Shown piece after piece: positions 47,746-59,428 of a stretch of 64,000 bases of DNA; position 1 is the stretch's first letter; every line of letters starts with the position of its first letter. Below the pieces are notes generated by a model. It was not told where the DNA came from, did no database searches, and saw only the letters and a list, made by a program, of their open reading frames with translations. The stretch lies in assembly GCA_018340805.1 (NCBI GenBank), contig JACMZG010001870.1:53008210-53072209 (forward strand). The letters run 5' to 3'. A program made the position numbers and the translations under genes. Origin of the DNA: Microvelia longipes (lineage: Eukaryota > Arthropoda > Insecta > Hemiptera > Veliidae).

Positions 47746-48280
47746 GGTAGTTTTAAAATAATAAATTAGAATTAGGGAACTTGGTTTGAACAAAAATCAA
47801 TCCATATATGTCATTAAATAATGCTAAAATGAGTTTTAAAGCTCTGCTGCCGAAACCTTTTTATAAATTCTTTGAAATGCTGAGAGAGCGGTGGCTTTAA
47901 ATTTTGCACTGATGTTCAATAAATAATGCTTATTAGTCCTTTAGAGAGTTTGGTAGAGTTAAAGACCTATTTTACAAATTAACTTCTAGGTTATCCTAGT
48001 ATTTAAAACCTTATTGGCCTACTTTGCTGAATTGTCGAAAATATGAGATTGACGCAAATCCACATTTTTAGGTAAATGATCCACTATATTTTATTTTGAT
48101 ATGGGGTGAGATTTATATGACTGGTCCATTATGCCGACTAGCATTAAGTAGGACCTAGATGATTTTATAAAAGTAAGTTTTTTTAACTTAACTAAACTTA
48201 CAAATGAACTTATTAGCTGTACTCATGAGCATCTATGCAAAATCAAGGCATCTACTGTCTGAACACATTTACAGACAGCA
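47746..48280. other. No gene recognised
   Basis: AT-rich spacer; nothing identified. Confidence 0.5.
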
Positions 48281-49220
48281 TGATGAAAACCACACGACAC
48301 TATCATCCAAGTCACATCAAACCACACAACACTCCAGTCACAGATGCAAACCACACGACCACTATCATCAGTCAGCATGATGCAAACACACGACACACTA
48401 TTCATCCAAGTCAGCAGATGCAAACCACACGACACACTATCATCCAAGTCAGCATGATGCAAACCACACGACACACTATCATCCAAGTCAGCATGATGCA
48501 AACCACACGACACACAAATATCACATGATCAAACCACACACCACACTATCATCCAAGTCAGCTGATGCAAACCACACGACAACTATCATCCAGTCAGCAT
48601 ATGCAAACCATCACGACACACTATCACCAAGTCAGCATGATGCAAACCACACGACACACTCTACATCCAAGTCACAGATGCAAACCACACGACACACTAT
48701 CATCCAAGTCAGCATATCAACCCACGACACTATCATCCAATCAGCATGATGCAAACACACACACATATCATCCAAGTCAGCATATGCAAACCACACGACA
48801 CACTATCATCCAAGTCAGCATGATGAGTCAAATGACACATCATGATGCACACGACACACACACACTATCATCCAAGTCAGCATGATGCAAACCACACGAC
48901 ACACTACATCCAAGCATGATGCAAACCACACACCTCATACATATCATCACATCATCAAATCAGCATATGCAAACCACACGACACACTATCATCCAAGTCA
49001 GCATGATGCAACCACACGACACACATCATCCAAAGTCAGCAAACCACACGACACAACTATCATCCAAGTCAGCATGATGCAAACCACACGACACACTATC
49101 CAAGTCAGCATGATGCAAACCACACGACACACAGTCATTCAAGTCACATGATGCAAACCACACGACACACTATCATCCAAGTCAGCATGATGAAAACCAC
49201 ACGGCACACAGTCATTCAAG
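48281..49220. repeat. Minisatellite, 39-bp unit, about 25 copies
   Basis: The unit is CATGATGCAAACCACACGAC followed by ACACTATCATCCAAGTCAG. The unit is a multiple of three, so open frames such as MQTTRHTIIQVS repeat on both strands; these are not taken as genes. Copies differ mostly by one- or two-base deletions, more often than by substitutions. Confidence 0.97.
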
Positions 49221-50442
49221 TGTCTAAAACGGATCAAAGTGATAAAATGCATGTTGAGAATATTTATAGGGTGAACGCATTACTTCTCTTATAAACTTGC
49301 GAAGTAAATGTCAGATAAGAAGGACTGAACTTTTATCAGAAACTAAATCAACACCACATTAATTATATTCAGAGCTGTGCGACCCAGACAGAATCCATAA
49401 CTTAAAGATAATATTATTCCACTAAATAAAAAAAAACTTTAATAAAAATATTATTATGAGAAATAAAATAGAGATATTTGGGTCACTGGGCCACTCGGAT
49501 CAATATTTCAGCTTGACGATGCCAAACATGCAACGCTGCATTTCTTTTACTGTGCATCTATTAAAAAGTATACTGTTTAGAGTTTAGCAGCTCTTCTGAG
49601 CTAACCTCTACGGGAACAACCCCGAGTGGTAGCTTATCGTGTGCTCTACTCTAAGCTGTAACTTATGTTGGTAGATATTTGTTTTTGTTTTCAATTGAAT
49701 GTTCAAACGTTGCTGTACAAAATGCAAAAATTATTTTCGAATATATTTGGTATTTACCATTCAACTTAGGATCTTCTATTCCTCTGAGGTTTTTTTATTA
49801 TTTTTAAAATAATAAGTTTTTTTTATTTCCAAATAGTCGCTATTTTTAAATGTCATGTTAGATTTTGCCGATAACTAACCTGGTTTCTTGAAATTTCTTT
49901 TCTCAATTCATACCATTGCAATACTTCCGCCTCGTATCACAGTAGATATGGAAGCAAATCTTTAGGAAACCCTTGAGTAAATATGTCCCGCTTTGGAAAT
50001 GATCATGACAGAAAGATCGAATTAGATGTGGGTCGATAATCATTTGGAATATGGAGAAACGTTACGGATTTGATATTTAGCATATCTATGTTATTTCAAA
50101 GTCTCGTTTCGTATTTTCCATTCGTTACTTGTATTTTTGATCCTGTGTTATGCTTTCTATCTTTTGTTATTTCAAGCCATAAATTTTCAAAGTTTTCCCG
50201 GTTGAATTTTTAAATCTTCCCCTATCTATCTCCCTTCCCTTTACCCCTTCTCCTACCGTAAAATATACTTTTCCACCCCGAGCTCAAAAACGGCTTAACT
50301 AATAAATTTCTATATTTTCTAGACAGGCTGCTTTTTATTTTGATCATTATTGTGACTTGGGTATTTATACACAAAGCCCGTAATTTACAGTGAGAAGAAA
50401 TGCCAAGCAAAAATTAATAACTTTGAAGATATGAAAATAAAA
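49221..50442. other. No gene recognised
   Basis: AT-rich sequence with short chance frames. Confidence 0.5.
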
Positions 50443-50740
50443 TAATTCTGGCGCGGTGGTCCGCATGTCGGGCGAATTTCCTTTGGATGCGTGATTCCGT
50501 GCTTTTTACATTATATAAGTTTACAACTACTAAATAAATAATTCCTGCGCGGTGGTCCGCTGTCGGGCGAATTTCATTTGGAATACGTGTTTCCGTGCTA
50601 AACAACCCTTTTCTTGCTTATGCAAGAACCATGCCCATTGCAAGGTTCCGGTTCATGCTTTAGAACCTAAGCAGTTACTCAATTGTCAAGCACTGCTCGT
50701 AACTCATTTTGTCTGTATTTACCAAAGGAAATGCGTATAA
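50443..50740 (+). repeat. Dispersed repeat family R1, two head-to-tail copies
   Basis: A truncated head (TTCTGGCGCGGTGGTCCGCA, GGCGAATTTCCTTTGGATGC) at 50443-50510 is followed at about 50537 by a longer copy with TGCGCGGTGGTCCGCTGTCG, CTTGCTTATGCAAG, GGTTCCGGTTCATGCTTTAG and the end CAAAGGAAATGCG. This is the best preserved tandem pair of the family in the window. Confidence 0.75.
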
Positions 50741-50911
50741 TCATCCAGTTGTTGTACAAAACTATGCCTCTAAAAAAAGAAGTACACACTATTATTTGCA
50801 CTAGTTTAAAGCTTAGTTACTTATCTTTAAGATTAGTCAGTTATCTTTAAAGGTTTTAGCGCATTTCCTTTGGAAAATACAGACAAAATGAGTTACGAGC
50901 AGTGCTTGACA
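50684..50911. repeat. 52-bp inverted repeat at the end of the R1 pair
   Basis: TGTCAAGCACTGCTCGTAAC.. at 50684-50735 returns as reverse complement at 50860-50911 (..GTTACGAGCAGTGCTTGACA) with two or three mismatches and a 124-bp spacer. It shows that a second R1 end lies inverted next to the first, forming a foldback structure. Confidence 0.85.
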
Positions 50912-52207
50912 CATTACATTTAAATAATTCAGGGAAAATGTCAAACAAGTGTGGTCTCCATAATGATTCAATGACAAAAGTGCAATCTACTTGACGTAGC
51001 ATGAAAAAATCAAAGTGCATTGTAAAGTCACTATTAATTGAAAAAAAAAATGTTTAAGAAAGTTAGGGAGATCTAATAAGCAAGTAATTAAAAAATACTA
51101 AACAAATGTTTCTGTTCCGACATTGGAGCATGTAACCGATAACCTGAGCAAAAACTAGATTAGAGAGCGAGAAAGCAAGCATTCCCACGGAAATTCATCC
51201 GGTTTCCAGACAAGCAAACACACTATTAAAGTGTTTTTGGCCATATTCTGTGGAATCATTCATCCATCTATATACTCCAGACTTTCGGAATTTTCGTAAC
51301 CTTAGGTGCTTAATCAAATATAATGGGGGAGGGGGGGGGGTCAAATTGTTTTCTATTTCAAATCTTCCCCTCCCATTACAAGGGAGAGGGAAGCAATAGA
51401 ATAAAACATTTGTACTTTATCGAGTGCATACTTAATAGAAATTTCACAATTCCTATTGGAAAATAATTGTTGTTCGTAACATTATTTTTCATATCACTGA
51501 CTGTTGTTAAAAATGTTCGTTGTGTTTTGTGCATATTTTTTTCTAAAGAGGTAATTACCTCATTTCCCATTCCAAAAACGAAGGGAATTTCGGGTTGAAG
51601 TACTTTATGTGTAATTTGGTGTGGTAGTTGTAGAGTGGGTGAATTTCTAGCCCCTCTCGTTTCGGTGCCTCTATCGATCGAACCACGTGGCAACGACCCC
51701 CCTACCGAAATAAAAAAGCTTCCCTGATAACGCCCCCTAGACGTCCCCCTCCCCTCCTGGTCTATGTGATGTGACCCTAGTGACATCGATTTCATCTCGG
51801 TGTTTCTCTGATGGATTGGTGACATGTATAGATGAAAGTCACGTAATCGATGTTAATTATGATTCCTCACTTTGGTCACCAGGGTTTAAACTAATGAGCT
51901 CTATAGCTCAGTAGCTTCATTAAATGATAAGCGTCATTTTCATGTGAAAATTCACTAAAAATAATTTGTTTCCGTTTTCTAGTTTTAAGAGTAGAAAAGC
52001 ATACAGTGGCACGTGTTAAGTTATAAGAGCAAGTTCTGTAGTTTCAACTTGGTGTCTTCTGTAGATTTGTCTCAAGGACTTGTAAATTGCTCCATCGTCG
52101 AAATCATCTTCAGCATCTTAGAAACACAACTCTATTTTCATTAATTTTATTAGGCAGTGAATTCACTGCCTTCATGATTCTGTTTCTACGTTATTTTGGT
52201 CTAATGA
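50912..52207. other. No confident gene
   Basis: A minus-strand frame of 149 codons at 51376-51825 is the longest outside repeats, but I do not recognise it and its 5' half lies in an unrelated C-rich stretch. A G10 run lies near 51330. A possible R1 fragment on the minus strand is at about 51165-51215. Confidence 0.4.
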
Positions 52208-52595
52208 TGCAATCAGAGTTCTCTATGTCATCGTGTACCCAATCAGGTGTACCCATCAGAGTTCTCTATGTCATGTGTCCCAATCAGAGTTCTCTATGTC
52301 ATTGTGTGCCCCAATTAGAGTTCTCTCTGTCATTTGTGTGCCCCAATCAGAGTTCTCTATGTCATCGTGTGCCCCAATCAGAGTTCTCTATGTCATTGTG
52401 TACCCAATCAGAGTTCTCTATGTCATTGTGTGCCCCAATCAAGTTCTCTATGTCATCGTGTGCCCCAATCAGAGTTCTCTATGTCATTGTGTGCCCCAAT
52501 TAGAGTTCTCTATGTCATTGTGTGCTCCTATCAGAGTTCTCTATGTCATCGTGTGCCCCAATCAGAATTCTCTATGTCATCGTGTGCCCCAAGTG
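52208..52595. repeat. Minisatellite, 31-bp unit, about 13 copies
   Basis: The unit is AGAGTTCTCTATGTCATCGT followed by GTGCCCCAATC. ATTGT/ATCGT variants are interspersed. Since 31 is not a multiple of three, the translation cycles through all frames, producing long but meaningless open frames. Confidence 0.97.
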
Positions 52596-52705
52596 ATATT
52601 AATGTTATCTCTGGTTCTCAATCGAGAAAACCGACGTTTCAGTGAAGAAACTCATTTTGGATGCAAATATTGCTGTGCCATCCTAGGTACTGTCTTCGTC
52701 ATTTT

Positions 52706-52765
52706 GGTTATCAAAACTGATAACTGAGAACTCAGAGTAAGCTATAAACATAGCTTACTCTGAAT
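52706..52765. repeat. Three consecutive short hairpins
   Basis: GTTATCA-AAAC-TGATAAC, CTGAG-AA-CTCAG and TCAGAGTAAGCTAT-AAAC-ATAGCTTACTCTGA follow one another in 60 bases. The last has a perfect 14-bp stem. Two of the loops are identical (AAAC). Confidence 0.7.
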
Positions 52766-53230
52766 TCTGAATAAAATTTGAAATAAAAGTATTCTGGATG
52801 TATTAGTAAAGCATAAGATGACAAAGCATATGAATGGTTTACCTTCTTAATTATCGTATTCTTTATTTCCTTGGTTTTAGTAATTAATTATCCTCTGTAT
52901 GATTTCCTTGCTTTGCCACTTTTATTAGTTTTCCCATATTGTATCCTTCCTTATTTATTTATTTACTTAACAATCATTGTTGTGTTAACAGTCAACAATG
53001 TTATCATGGTGTTAGAATTCCCTTTCTTCGTCGTTAGGAATTAATCTCAGGCCTTATTATCATGGACGTCAATAGTGTTTGTTGACGATTATACCTAGCA
53101 TTTATGACCTTAAATGATTTTTTGCCCAAATAAATGCAATGAAAGCTCGTGTCTAAGTTGATGATGTTTTCATAACATAGCTACCGGTAGTATTTTAAAG
53201 CTGTATGATCATCCTGAGGTGTGGTATTCA
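52766..53230. other. No gene recognised
   Basis: A short imperfect hairpin (AACAATCATTGTTGTG..) lies near 52970-53003; nothing else. Confidence 0.5.
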
Positions 53231-53300
53231 GACAACTCACCGTATCAACGAGTTAATTAGATATAACTGGAGTATTGGGATGGGTGACGAGCGACGAGCC
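53231..53300 (+). repeat. 5S-rRNA-like segment, diverged copy
   Basis: CTCACCGTATCAACGAGTTAA then TTGGGATGGGTGAC align in order with the 5S words CTCGTCCGATCACCGAAGTTAA and TTGGATGGGTGAC; the stretch between is four bases short. Weaker than the other copies. Confidence 0.45.
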
Positions 53301-54239
53301 CGCTAGCACGTGGGTTGGTCTACTTTATATCCAAATACTTCAATGGATGTTTTATATGGCAGTAAGTAACATTTTTCTTTTCGTGGATTCTTTGATTTTA
53401 GTATTAGTTTTCAGACTACCCAAGTTTTGTTATAGTCGTCTTGGAATATGTTACAATGCAAAAAGTTTAGATAAACTGGTTAGAATTTCGTGGTTTTTGT
53501 TATGGAAGTCTAGATGTTCAGGTGGTGACCGCGTCTAGTTTAAATGAAGAATTCCCTTTTCGCTTTCACACTGTGAGGCGCGTCTTCTATTTTTAGGCCA
53601 TCCTATATTCCCTGAAGATTCCCCAATAGTAACATTGTCATATTCTTCACCATGAACCCCCTAAACTTGAGACTTCCTTCCCTGTTCAAATGATCTTAAT
53701 TGTTGCTGTTCCCTATACTCTTGTAATATATTTCATTTACTTTATAATTAGGAATTATTTTAATAATAGCAATATTTAATGGTATGTTATTTATTTTGTA
53801 TTTTATTGGCATGTTATTTCTCTTTTTGTTGTATTCATTTGCATGTATATTGTACTGGATAATTTGTCCGTTAATAAAGATTTGTTTTATTGATATAGTT
53901 TTGGATTTGATTAAATCTGCTGGATTTGATTAAATCTGCTGGATTTGATTTAATTTGCTTAATAGATATTTTCTTGTAAACAAGTCAAGTCTTTCTATAA
54001 TATGATAATGTCGAAGTATAGCGAATAAACAAAGGTGAAAGATAATTGTGACGGATGTTGAAGTTAATCGTAACAATAACCTATATTTAATTGGAATAAT
54101 TATATAAGGTATATGATAGTGTAACAAGTGACTGCATACCTCCAAGCTAACGACCTGCATATCTTAACCTGCCTGTTTAACTGTGTTTTCATTCTCTCAT
54201 CTCTCTATTTGTAAATATGGCTGCATGCCAAAACCCAGC
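53301..54239. other. No gene recognised; one short repeat
   Basis: GGATTTGATTAAATCTGCT is repeated nearly three times at 53904-53957. Frames at 53275-53538 and 53930-54160 match nothing I know. Confidence 0.5.
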
Positions 54240-54930
54240 CTGAGTCACCAACACTTACACGGCCACTGCGTTATCTTCTTACACGTCTAGTGTTGTGTCT
54301 CACGACACTACTGACTACTAACATATACGTACAAATATTTACTCCTTTGGATATGTTTCTAGTTGACCAATACTGACATAAACTGATCAGATGAGCATCT
54401 TCAGATCAACTATGTTACTTACTACGTACACACAGCGTTAACAGGCGATCGTATTGCATACGTATGCAATACGGTCAAATAACTGCACGGTTCTTACAGC
54501 GTATTTGTTTAGTCGATCGTGTGATATTACGTGATAACTGATCCCGCCAAAACATCGCGTCTTTTATAGTGAAGGTTCTCTTTTGGTTATAAGGAAGTTC
54601 AAAACAAAAAATATATTTAATTAAATTGTAATTAAAATTTCTTTGCATAATAATAAAGTTACACTAAAAATAATATTCCAAAAGTTATTTGATCAAAAAC
54701 GGTTTTATAGAAGTGAAATAAAGTGAAATAAAAGTTTGACGAGAAGGTTATCCGCTAAATACGATCGTCTCTAAAGGTACATACAGGGTATCGGAGGATC
54801 CATTTAGATTCCATCTCCCCAGTTCTAGCGTGTGCGATCGGATCCCCTCCGCCTGGTTCATACAGCTAATATTAACGTATTGAGAGATCGTATGCTATAT
54901 GATTCGCGGATCTAGAAGTGTGTGAGAACG
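54240..54930. other. CpG-bearing island with a 24-nt palindrome
   Basis: This stretch has many CpG and GATCG words in an otherwise CpG-poor neighbourhood. A perfect 24-nt palindrome at 54450-54473 is centred on GCATACGTATGC. CGATCGT-type words recur near 54446, 54513, 54763, 54835 and 54886. It could be a promoter, or an insertion of a different base composition such as a DNA transposon with subterminal motifs. No frame of note. Confidence 0.4.
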
Positions 54931-55631
54931 TACTAATTGTTAGACTTAAATGTTCAAAATGCCTATCACATTCTACGTTTACGATTTTGTCAAGATATGA
55001 TTGTAGTACGTATAAAACCATTTTAGGATCTGGAATTTACATTATATGATATAATCAAAATTTAAAAACAATTATTCATACTTTATTTTTTGTACCTAAA
55101 TTCTCCAAATGAAATTTGTGAATGTGCAACTAGTTGTTTTTTTTTGTTTTTTGGTTTCTAAATTTGGAACTTACGGCAAAATCCTTCAGTGGAAATTGAA
55201 TTTTGTTTTAGCCAATTAGTAATTAAATTAAACAGAAGTCAGTAATTAGAAATTCGTGCAGCTAACGTGTTTCCTTATGCAATATTTTCTTTAATTTAAT
55301 TATTTAGTTTTCATGATCTGTTCTTAACGAGCTTCCAGTTGTTCCAGGTCCTTGCAGTTAAACATCAATTATTTCAAAACTTAATTAATATAATTTTTTG
55401 TAACTGTTACGTCATTATATTGATTTTCTGCTCCCAATATTCGTTAAATTTCCACGTAAAGCGATTTATGATTGCGTCACAGTTTCATTATTTTTTAATG
55501 TTAAAAGTTTTTAAAAATATCTCTAAGGAAACCTTACAAGTGTGGTAAGGAAGCGACGAGATAATGGGATTTAGCTATAGCGTGTTGTGGACTCGAAAGT
55601 TGTTCCATGATTCAAATGACTTTCTGAGGAA
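54931..55631. other. No gene recognised
   Basis: AT-rich spacer. Confidence 0.5.
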
Positions 55632-55975
55632 ATCGCAGTAAGTTTGGACTTGACCAATTAGTAAGTTTGGACTTGACCAATCAGTACGTTTGTGACCAAT
55701 CAGTAGTTGACTTGACCAATCAGTACGTTTGGACTTGACCAATCAGTACGTTTGGACTTGACCAATCAGTAAGTTTGGACTTGACAAATTAGTAAGTTAG
55801 GACTTGACCAATCAGTACGTTTGGACTTGACCAATCAGTAAGTTTGAACTTGACCAATCAGTAAGTTTGGACTTGACCGATCAGTACGTTTGGACTTGAC
55901 CAATCAGTGGACTTGACCAATTAGTATGTTTGGACTTAACCAATTAGTAAGTTTAGATTTGACCAATACGTTTGT
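55632..55975. repeat. Minisatellite, 23-bp unit with CCAAT boxes, about 15 copies
   Basis: The unit is GTA(A/C)GTTTGGACTTGACC followed by AATCA. Almost every copy contains CCAATCAG or CCAATTAG, the NF-Y (CCAAT-box) type motif. A few copies are shortened. Confidence 0.95.
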
Positions 55976-56717
55976 CAAATGACAACGTGTCGCAATTAAA
56001 TTTATATTATGATCACGTTTTATCAGAAGTTCTTCCTGAGCAGTCAAGTTGGTTCCTGAGGTCAAAGATAAGTTGACCATATTATTTAAAGTTTAGTTTA
56101 GTTATTTGATTTCCGAGGCTTCCGAACCTTGCGGAGGAAACTAATTATTTTACCCACGAGGCGAATCATAAGACATAAGACATTTTGATAATAAGACATG
56201 GGCTGCTTAGCACCCAGCAGACTCAGCCTGTAAATGAAATGCAAACCTGCTAAGTTAGTTTGCATTACACGGGATTTTGATTGACACAGCTGTCAAAACT
56301 ATGAATAAATACTCTGTAACACCTGACTATATCGACTTCGATAAACAGAAGCAAGTGTTCACAATTTCCACCCGTTGTCGAACTTTTTCGAGATGCATAA
56401 TGCTACTGGATTTGTTTGCTATAACAACACAGAAATTGTAAGCTCGTTGAAACTGATCACGAACATTTAATATTACAAACAAGATGAGGAAGTAGCGAGG
56501 GAACACTGTTATAAATCAATTAAAAACTAGTCGAGTTTAATAACAGCTAACAACAGCTATAAATTATGTTTTATTAGTTTGTGGGGGTAAGGCATTGGTA
56601 GGAACAAAACAATTAAATGTTATAACTCTTTTAACTTAATAGCCTCGTAAAGCAGTGGCAAATATATCACACCGTGTCATGTGTCATGGCTCAAACATTT
56701 AACGTAACCTATATTAA
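55976..56717. other. No gene recognised
   Basis: Nothing identified. Confidence 0.5.
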
Positions 56718-56815
56718 GGTCGTGGAGTTTTTTTACATCGAAGAAGTTAAGCAACATCGGGCATAGTCAGTACTTGGATAGGTAACCGACCAATACAGGT
56801 CACAGTACTTGTGAC
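56718..56815 (+). repeat. 5S-rRNA-like segment, best preserved copy
   Basis: AAGTTAAGCAACATCGGGC is identical to the 5S A-box region, followed at the right distance by AGTCAGTACTTGGATAGG and TAACCG (C-box region of 5S: GGTTAGTACTTGGATGGGTGACCG). The 5' part (TTTTTTACATCG) is diverged and the terminal stem is not formed, so it is a 5S pseudogene or a SINE3 head. Confidence 0.8.
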
Positions 56816-57214
56816 TCCTAATCATAATTTACCGGATAGTTAGCCTTTATATTATTGCCTCTTTAGAAGATAGATGAAATATGTAAACAAAACAACTAGT
56901 TAACTAGTAATGCGTTGCATCAGGAACTCACATCAGAATGTAATAAAAATTGGTCCACCTGATTGGCTGTCATTTTAAAATAATCTGTTATTTTGATAAT
57001 TTTATGCATATTATGTATGTTTTCTTTTTGTGCTTGGCAAGAGCTGTAAAATGACATACAACCCTATTTTTCGCTTAAAAGTTTGTTTCAAATGGTCCGC
57101 CATATTGTTGGCTAGTTTAAAAATATTGGTTGCTCTGTAACCAAAACCTATACAGCTCTAAAGACTAATACTACTACAAAACTTAGAATAATACTATATA
57201 TAAAAGAAGCACTA
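56816..57214. other. No gene recognised
   Basis: Spacer between the 5S-like copy and the TIR element; nothing identified. Confidence 0.5.
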
Positions 57215-57724
57215 CTGATAACATGAAAGGCGGTTCACTGGTGCACTTAAGTAATGCTGCCACCCTAACAATATACAATTTTCTAAAAAAAAAAAAGTTG
57301 GCAATACTTCCGGTTGCTGAATTAGTAGGTTCTATTATTAATTACTGATTTATTATTCATAAAATACTTATATAAATATCGGTGCATTACAATATTTTAT
57401 GCATTTTAAATTGTAGTATTTTTGTATTTATTTTATTATTTATTGTATTTATTTATTTTAAATTGTAGTAAATTTAATGTATTTATTAAAATTATATTAA
57501 AAGTAGTCCTCGTCAACTAAATGTAGATTCTTGTTTTCCCCCAACCTTTTGCCATCTAAGACCAGTTTTATCAAATACTCAGCAGGTGTTTTATGTTATT
57601 ATATTTGTTCTTTACGATCTTTCTTCATTAATAGATATTCATGGCACATATTTAAAATAATGGTTTGTTGTCAGGTTGGCAGCATTACTTAAGCACACCA
57701 GTCAACCCGCTTTCGTGTTATCAG
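57215..57724. mobile_element. 510-bp element with about 55-bp terminal inverted repeats
   Basis: Left end CTGATAACATGAAAGGCGG.. through ACTTAAGTAATGCTGCCACC (57215-57270) is matched in reverse complement by 57670-57724 (GGTTGGCAGCATTACTTAAG.. CGTGTTATCAG) at about 85 percent. The interior is AT-rich and noncoding. It is a MITE-type non-autonomous DNA element. The left flank is TA and the right TG, so a Tc1/mariner-type TA duplication with one mutation is possible but not shown. Confidence 0.75.
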
Positions 57725-57943
57725 TGGAATTACATTGTGTTTACGGTCCTGTGCTCCTTCTGTATATAGTATTATTCTAAGATACCAAGTTTCATTAAAA
57801 AATTGCAGCAATGGTGACACGTATACGCAACAACACACAAACATACACGCCGTACCAAACTTCTGACATGAAAGGACTCACTGATGTTCGTTCAATTAAA
57901 TTGGAATCGATCATTGTTGCCGCTTTGTTTCAACATTGTAATG

Positions 57944-58030
57944 GTTTAGTGACGTCATATTGTCATTTGATGTCATATTGCCATGGTGTAGTGACTTCAT
58001 ATTGTCATGGACTATATGACGTCAGGTTGT
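57944..58030. repeat. Degenerate repeat with TGACGTCAT words
   Basis: Three to four copies of TAGTGACGTCATATTGTCAT with changes; CRE-like TGACGTCA occurs at 57950 and at 58018. Confidence 0.7.
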
Positions 58031-59299
58031 AGTGTGCGAGGTAAACAATAGCGTAACGTAAGGAGTAATACTTGATTTTAATTGGTTGAGCAGATATTTA
58101 TACAAATAGTCAACCTGTCTATTTATGTCATTGTTTAACCTTTAATCTTAATCCTTTACCCACCGGTTTGACTGCGGACCATTGATTTATGGAGTGTTGC
58201 AATAAAAGCATAAGGTTTATGCTTAAACCTTATAATAAATGCTGGTTTCTCATTGGTTAGACGGATAGTTATGCAGGTTACGTAAAGGAACCAACTAATC
58301 GGGTTGTTTAGGTTTATCCTTGAAATCATGTTTGAAACAGAAACAAAAAGGGTATCTTCACTATTTGCTTCTGTTCAAACAAGATTTTTGGGTCTTCTTG
58401 GTTAAATAATTGAATCACATCTCGGATCTCTGTTTTTGCTTTTTCAGAAAAACTGAAAGCTGGTAAACTGAGTAGAAATGTTTAGAAAATGTTTTTATGT
58501 ATAAATATGTATTGCAGCTATACCTCATGTTACTATTACCTGGTCGTGGTGAGACCAGAGAGATAATCTGTCACATACCATGGTCTCATCACATATTCTA
58601 ACTAGTCATCCTCTAGTTTGTATCTTTTTACGTATCCATAGTACCTATTCCACTCAACCCACGTATATTTATAATCATTGGGGCCTCGAGAACTGTGCTA
58701 GCTCCCTATATGGTTGAGACCTGCTTGAACTCGGAACTCTGAACTGTTATTTAAAATAATTTTAATTGATAAACATAAATTGTAGTATAAAGTATAGGTA
58801 TTTCCTAGGCTTATGTCCCGAACCCTATTGTTTATGGAATACGCGTGACGTCATTAACACACAAAAATGACCCCACGAACGTTTCAAAAAATTCTTCATA
58901 TAGTGTTTAGATTGGGCTGAAATTTTTTACACATATGCATGGTTCACAAATATAGGAAGTTTCATTGTATTATCAGTATTAGTTCCAGTTTTATTGATTG
59001 ACATATACATGTTAAACAAAACATTATTGATTGACATAATCTAAAGAAATCACGTATTTTTATTAATACATTTGAAAATTCGCTTATATCGTGGCAGCAT
59101 GCCACTTATATCAAAAAGTAATATAACGAACTAATAAAGTAAACTGCGCCGCCGCTGCGTAGCGGGTGCAGCTTAGAGGCCGGTATGCGTCACTATAACC
59201 TTCCCCTGAATATTATATGACTAACGCTTTGTTTTCCAGTATTAACTTGAAAAGCCAAGAAGGAAGTAAAACTAATGAGAAGTGTAATACGAGGATAAT
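58031..59299. other. No gene; one interspersed repeat copy
   Basis: 58813-58970 shares CCCGAACCCTATTGTTTATG and GGGCTGAAATT, in order, with 63567-63690, so it is a copy of an interspersed repeat. A short hairpin ATAAGGTTTA-TGCT-TAAACCTTAT lies near 58210. Confidence 0.5.
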
Positions 59300-59380
59300 A
59301 ACCCAGACACGGGTTCGAACCTATAAAGTTGACCATTACTAGTTGCCGAGCCTTTGTCTTGGTAACGCTGTGCCGTAATT
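59300..59380 (-). repeat. tRNA-like Pol III promoter segment
   Basis: On the minus strand GGCACAGCGTTACC (A-box-like, complement of 59361-59374) is followed about 40 bases later by GGTTCGAACCC (perfect B box, complement of 59311-59321). Good box quality and spacing; stems are incomplete. Probably a tRNA-derived SINE head. Confidence 0.5.
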
Positions 59381-59428
59381 ATGCAATTTGATATTCTCTT
59401 TGAATAGTCTTCTCTTAGTCTATCTACG

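Noticed and set aside
48223..49151. Overlapping open frames on both strands in the 39-bp array
   Set aside because: A unit length divisible by three without stops gives such frames automatically; no start context, no family.
48281..49220. CRISPR array
   Set aside because: Repeats are head-to-tail with no unique spacers, no cas genes, and the genome is eukaryotic.
51376..51825. 149-codon minus-strand frame
   Set aside because: Longest outside repeats, but no domain, no recognisable family, no splice context, and it crosses a sharp composition change.
52087..52727. Frames of 103-164 codons in all three plus frames over the 31-bp array
   Set aside because: Caused by a stop-free 31-bp repeat cycling through frames.
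56718..56815. Functional 5S rRNA gene
   Set aside because: The 5' third and the closing stem are not recognisable and no T-run terminator follows.
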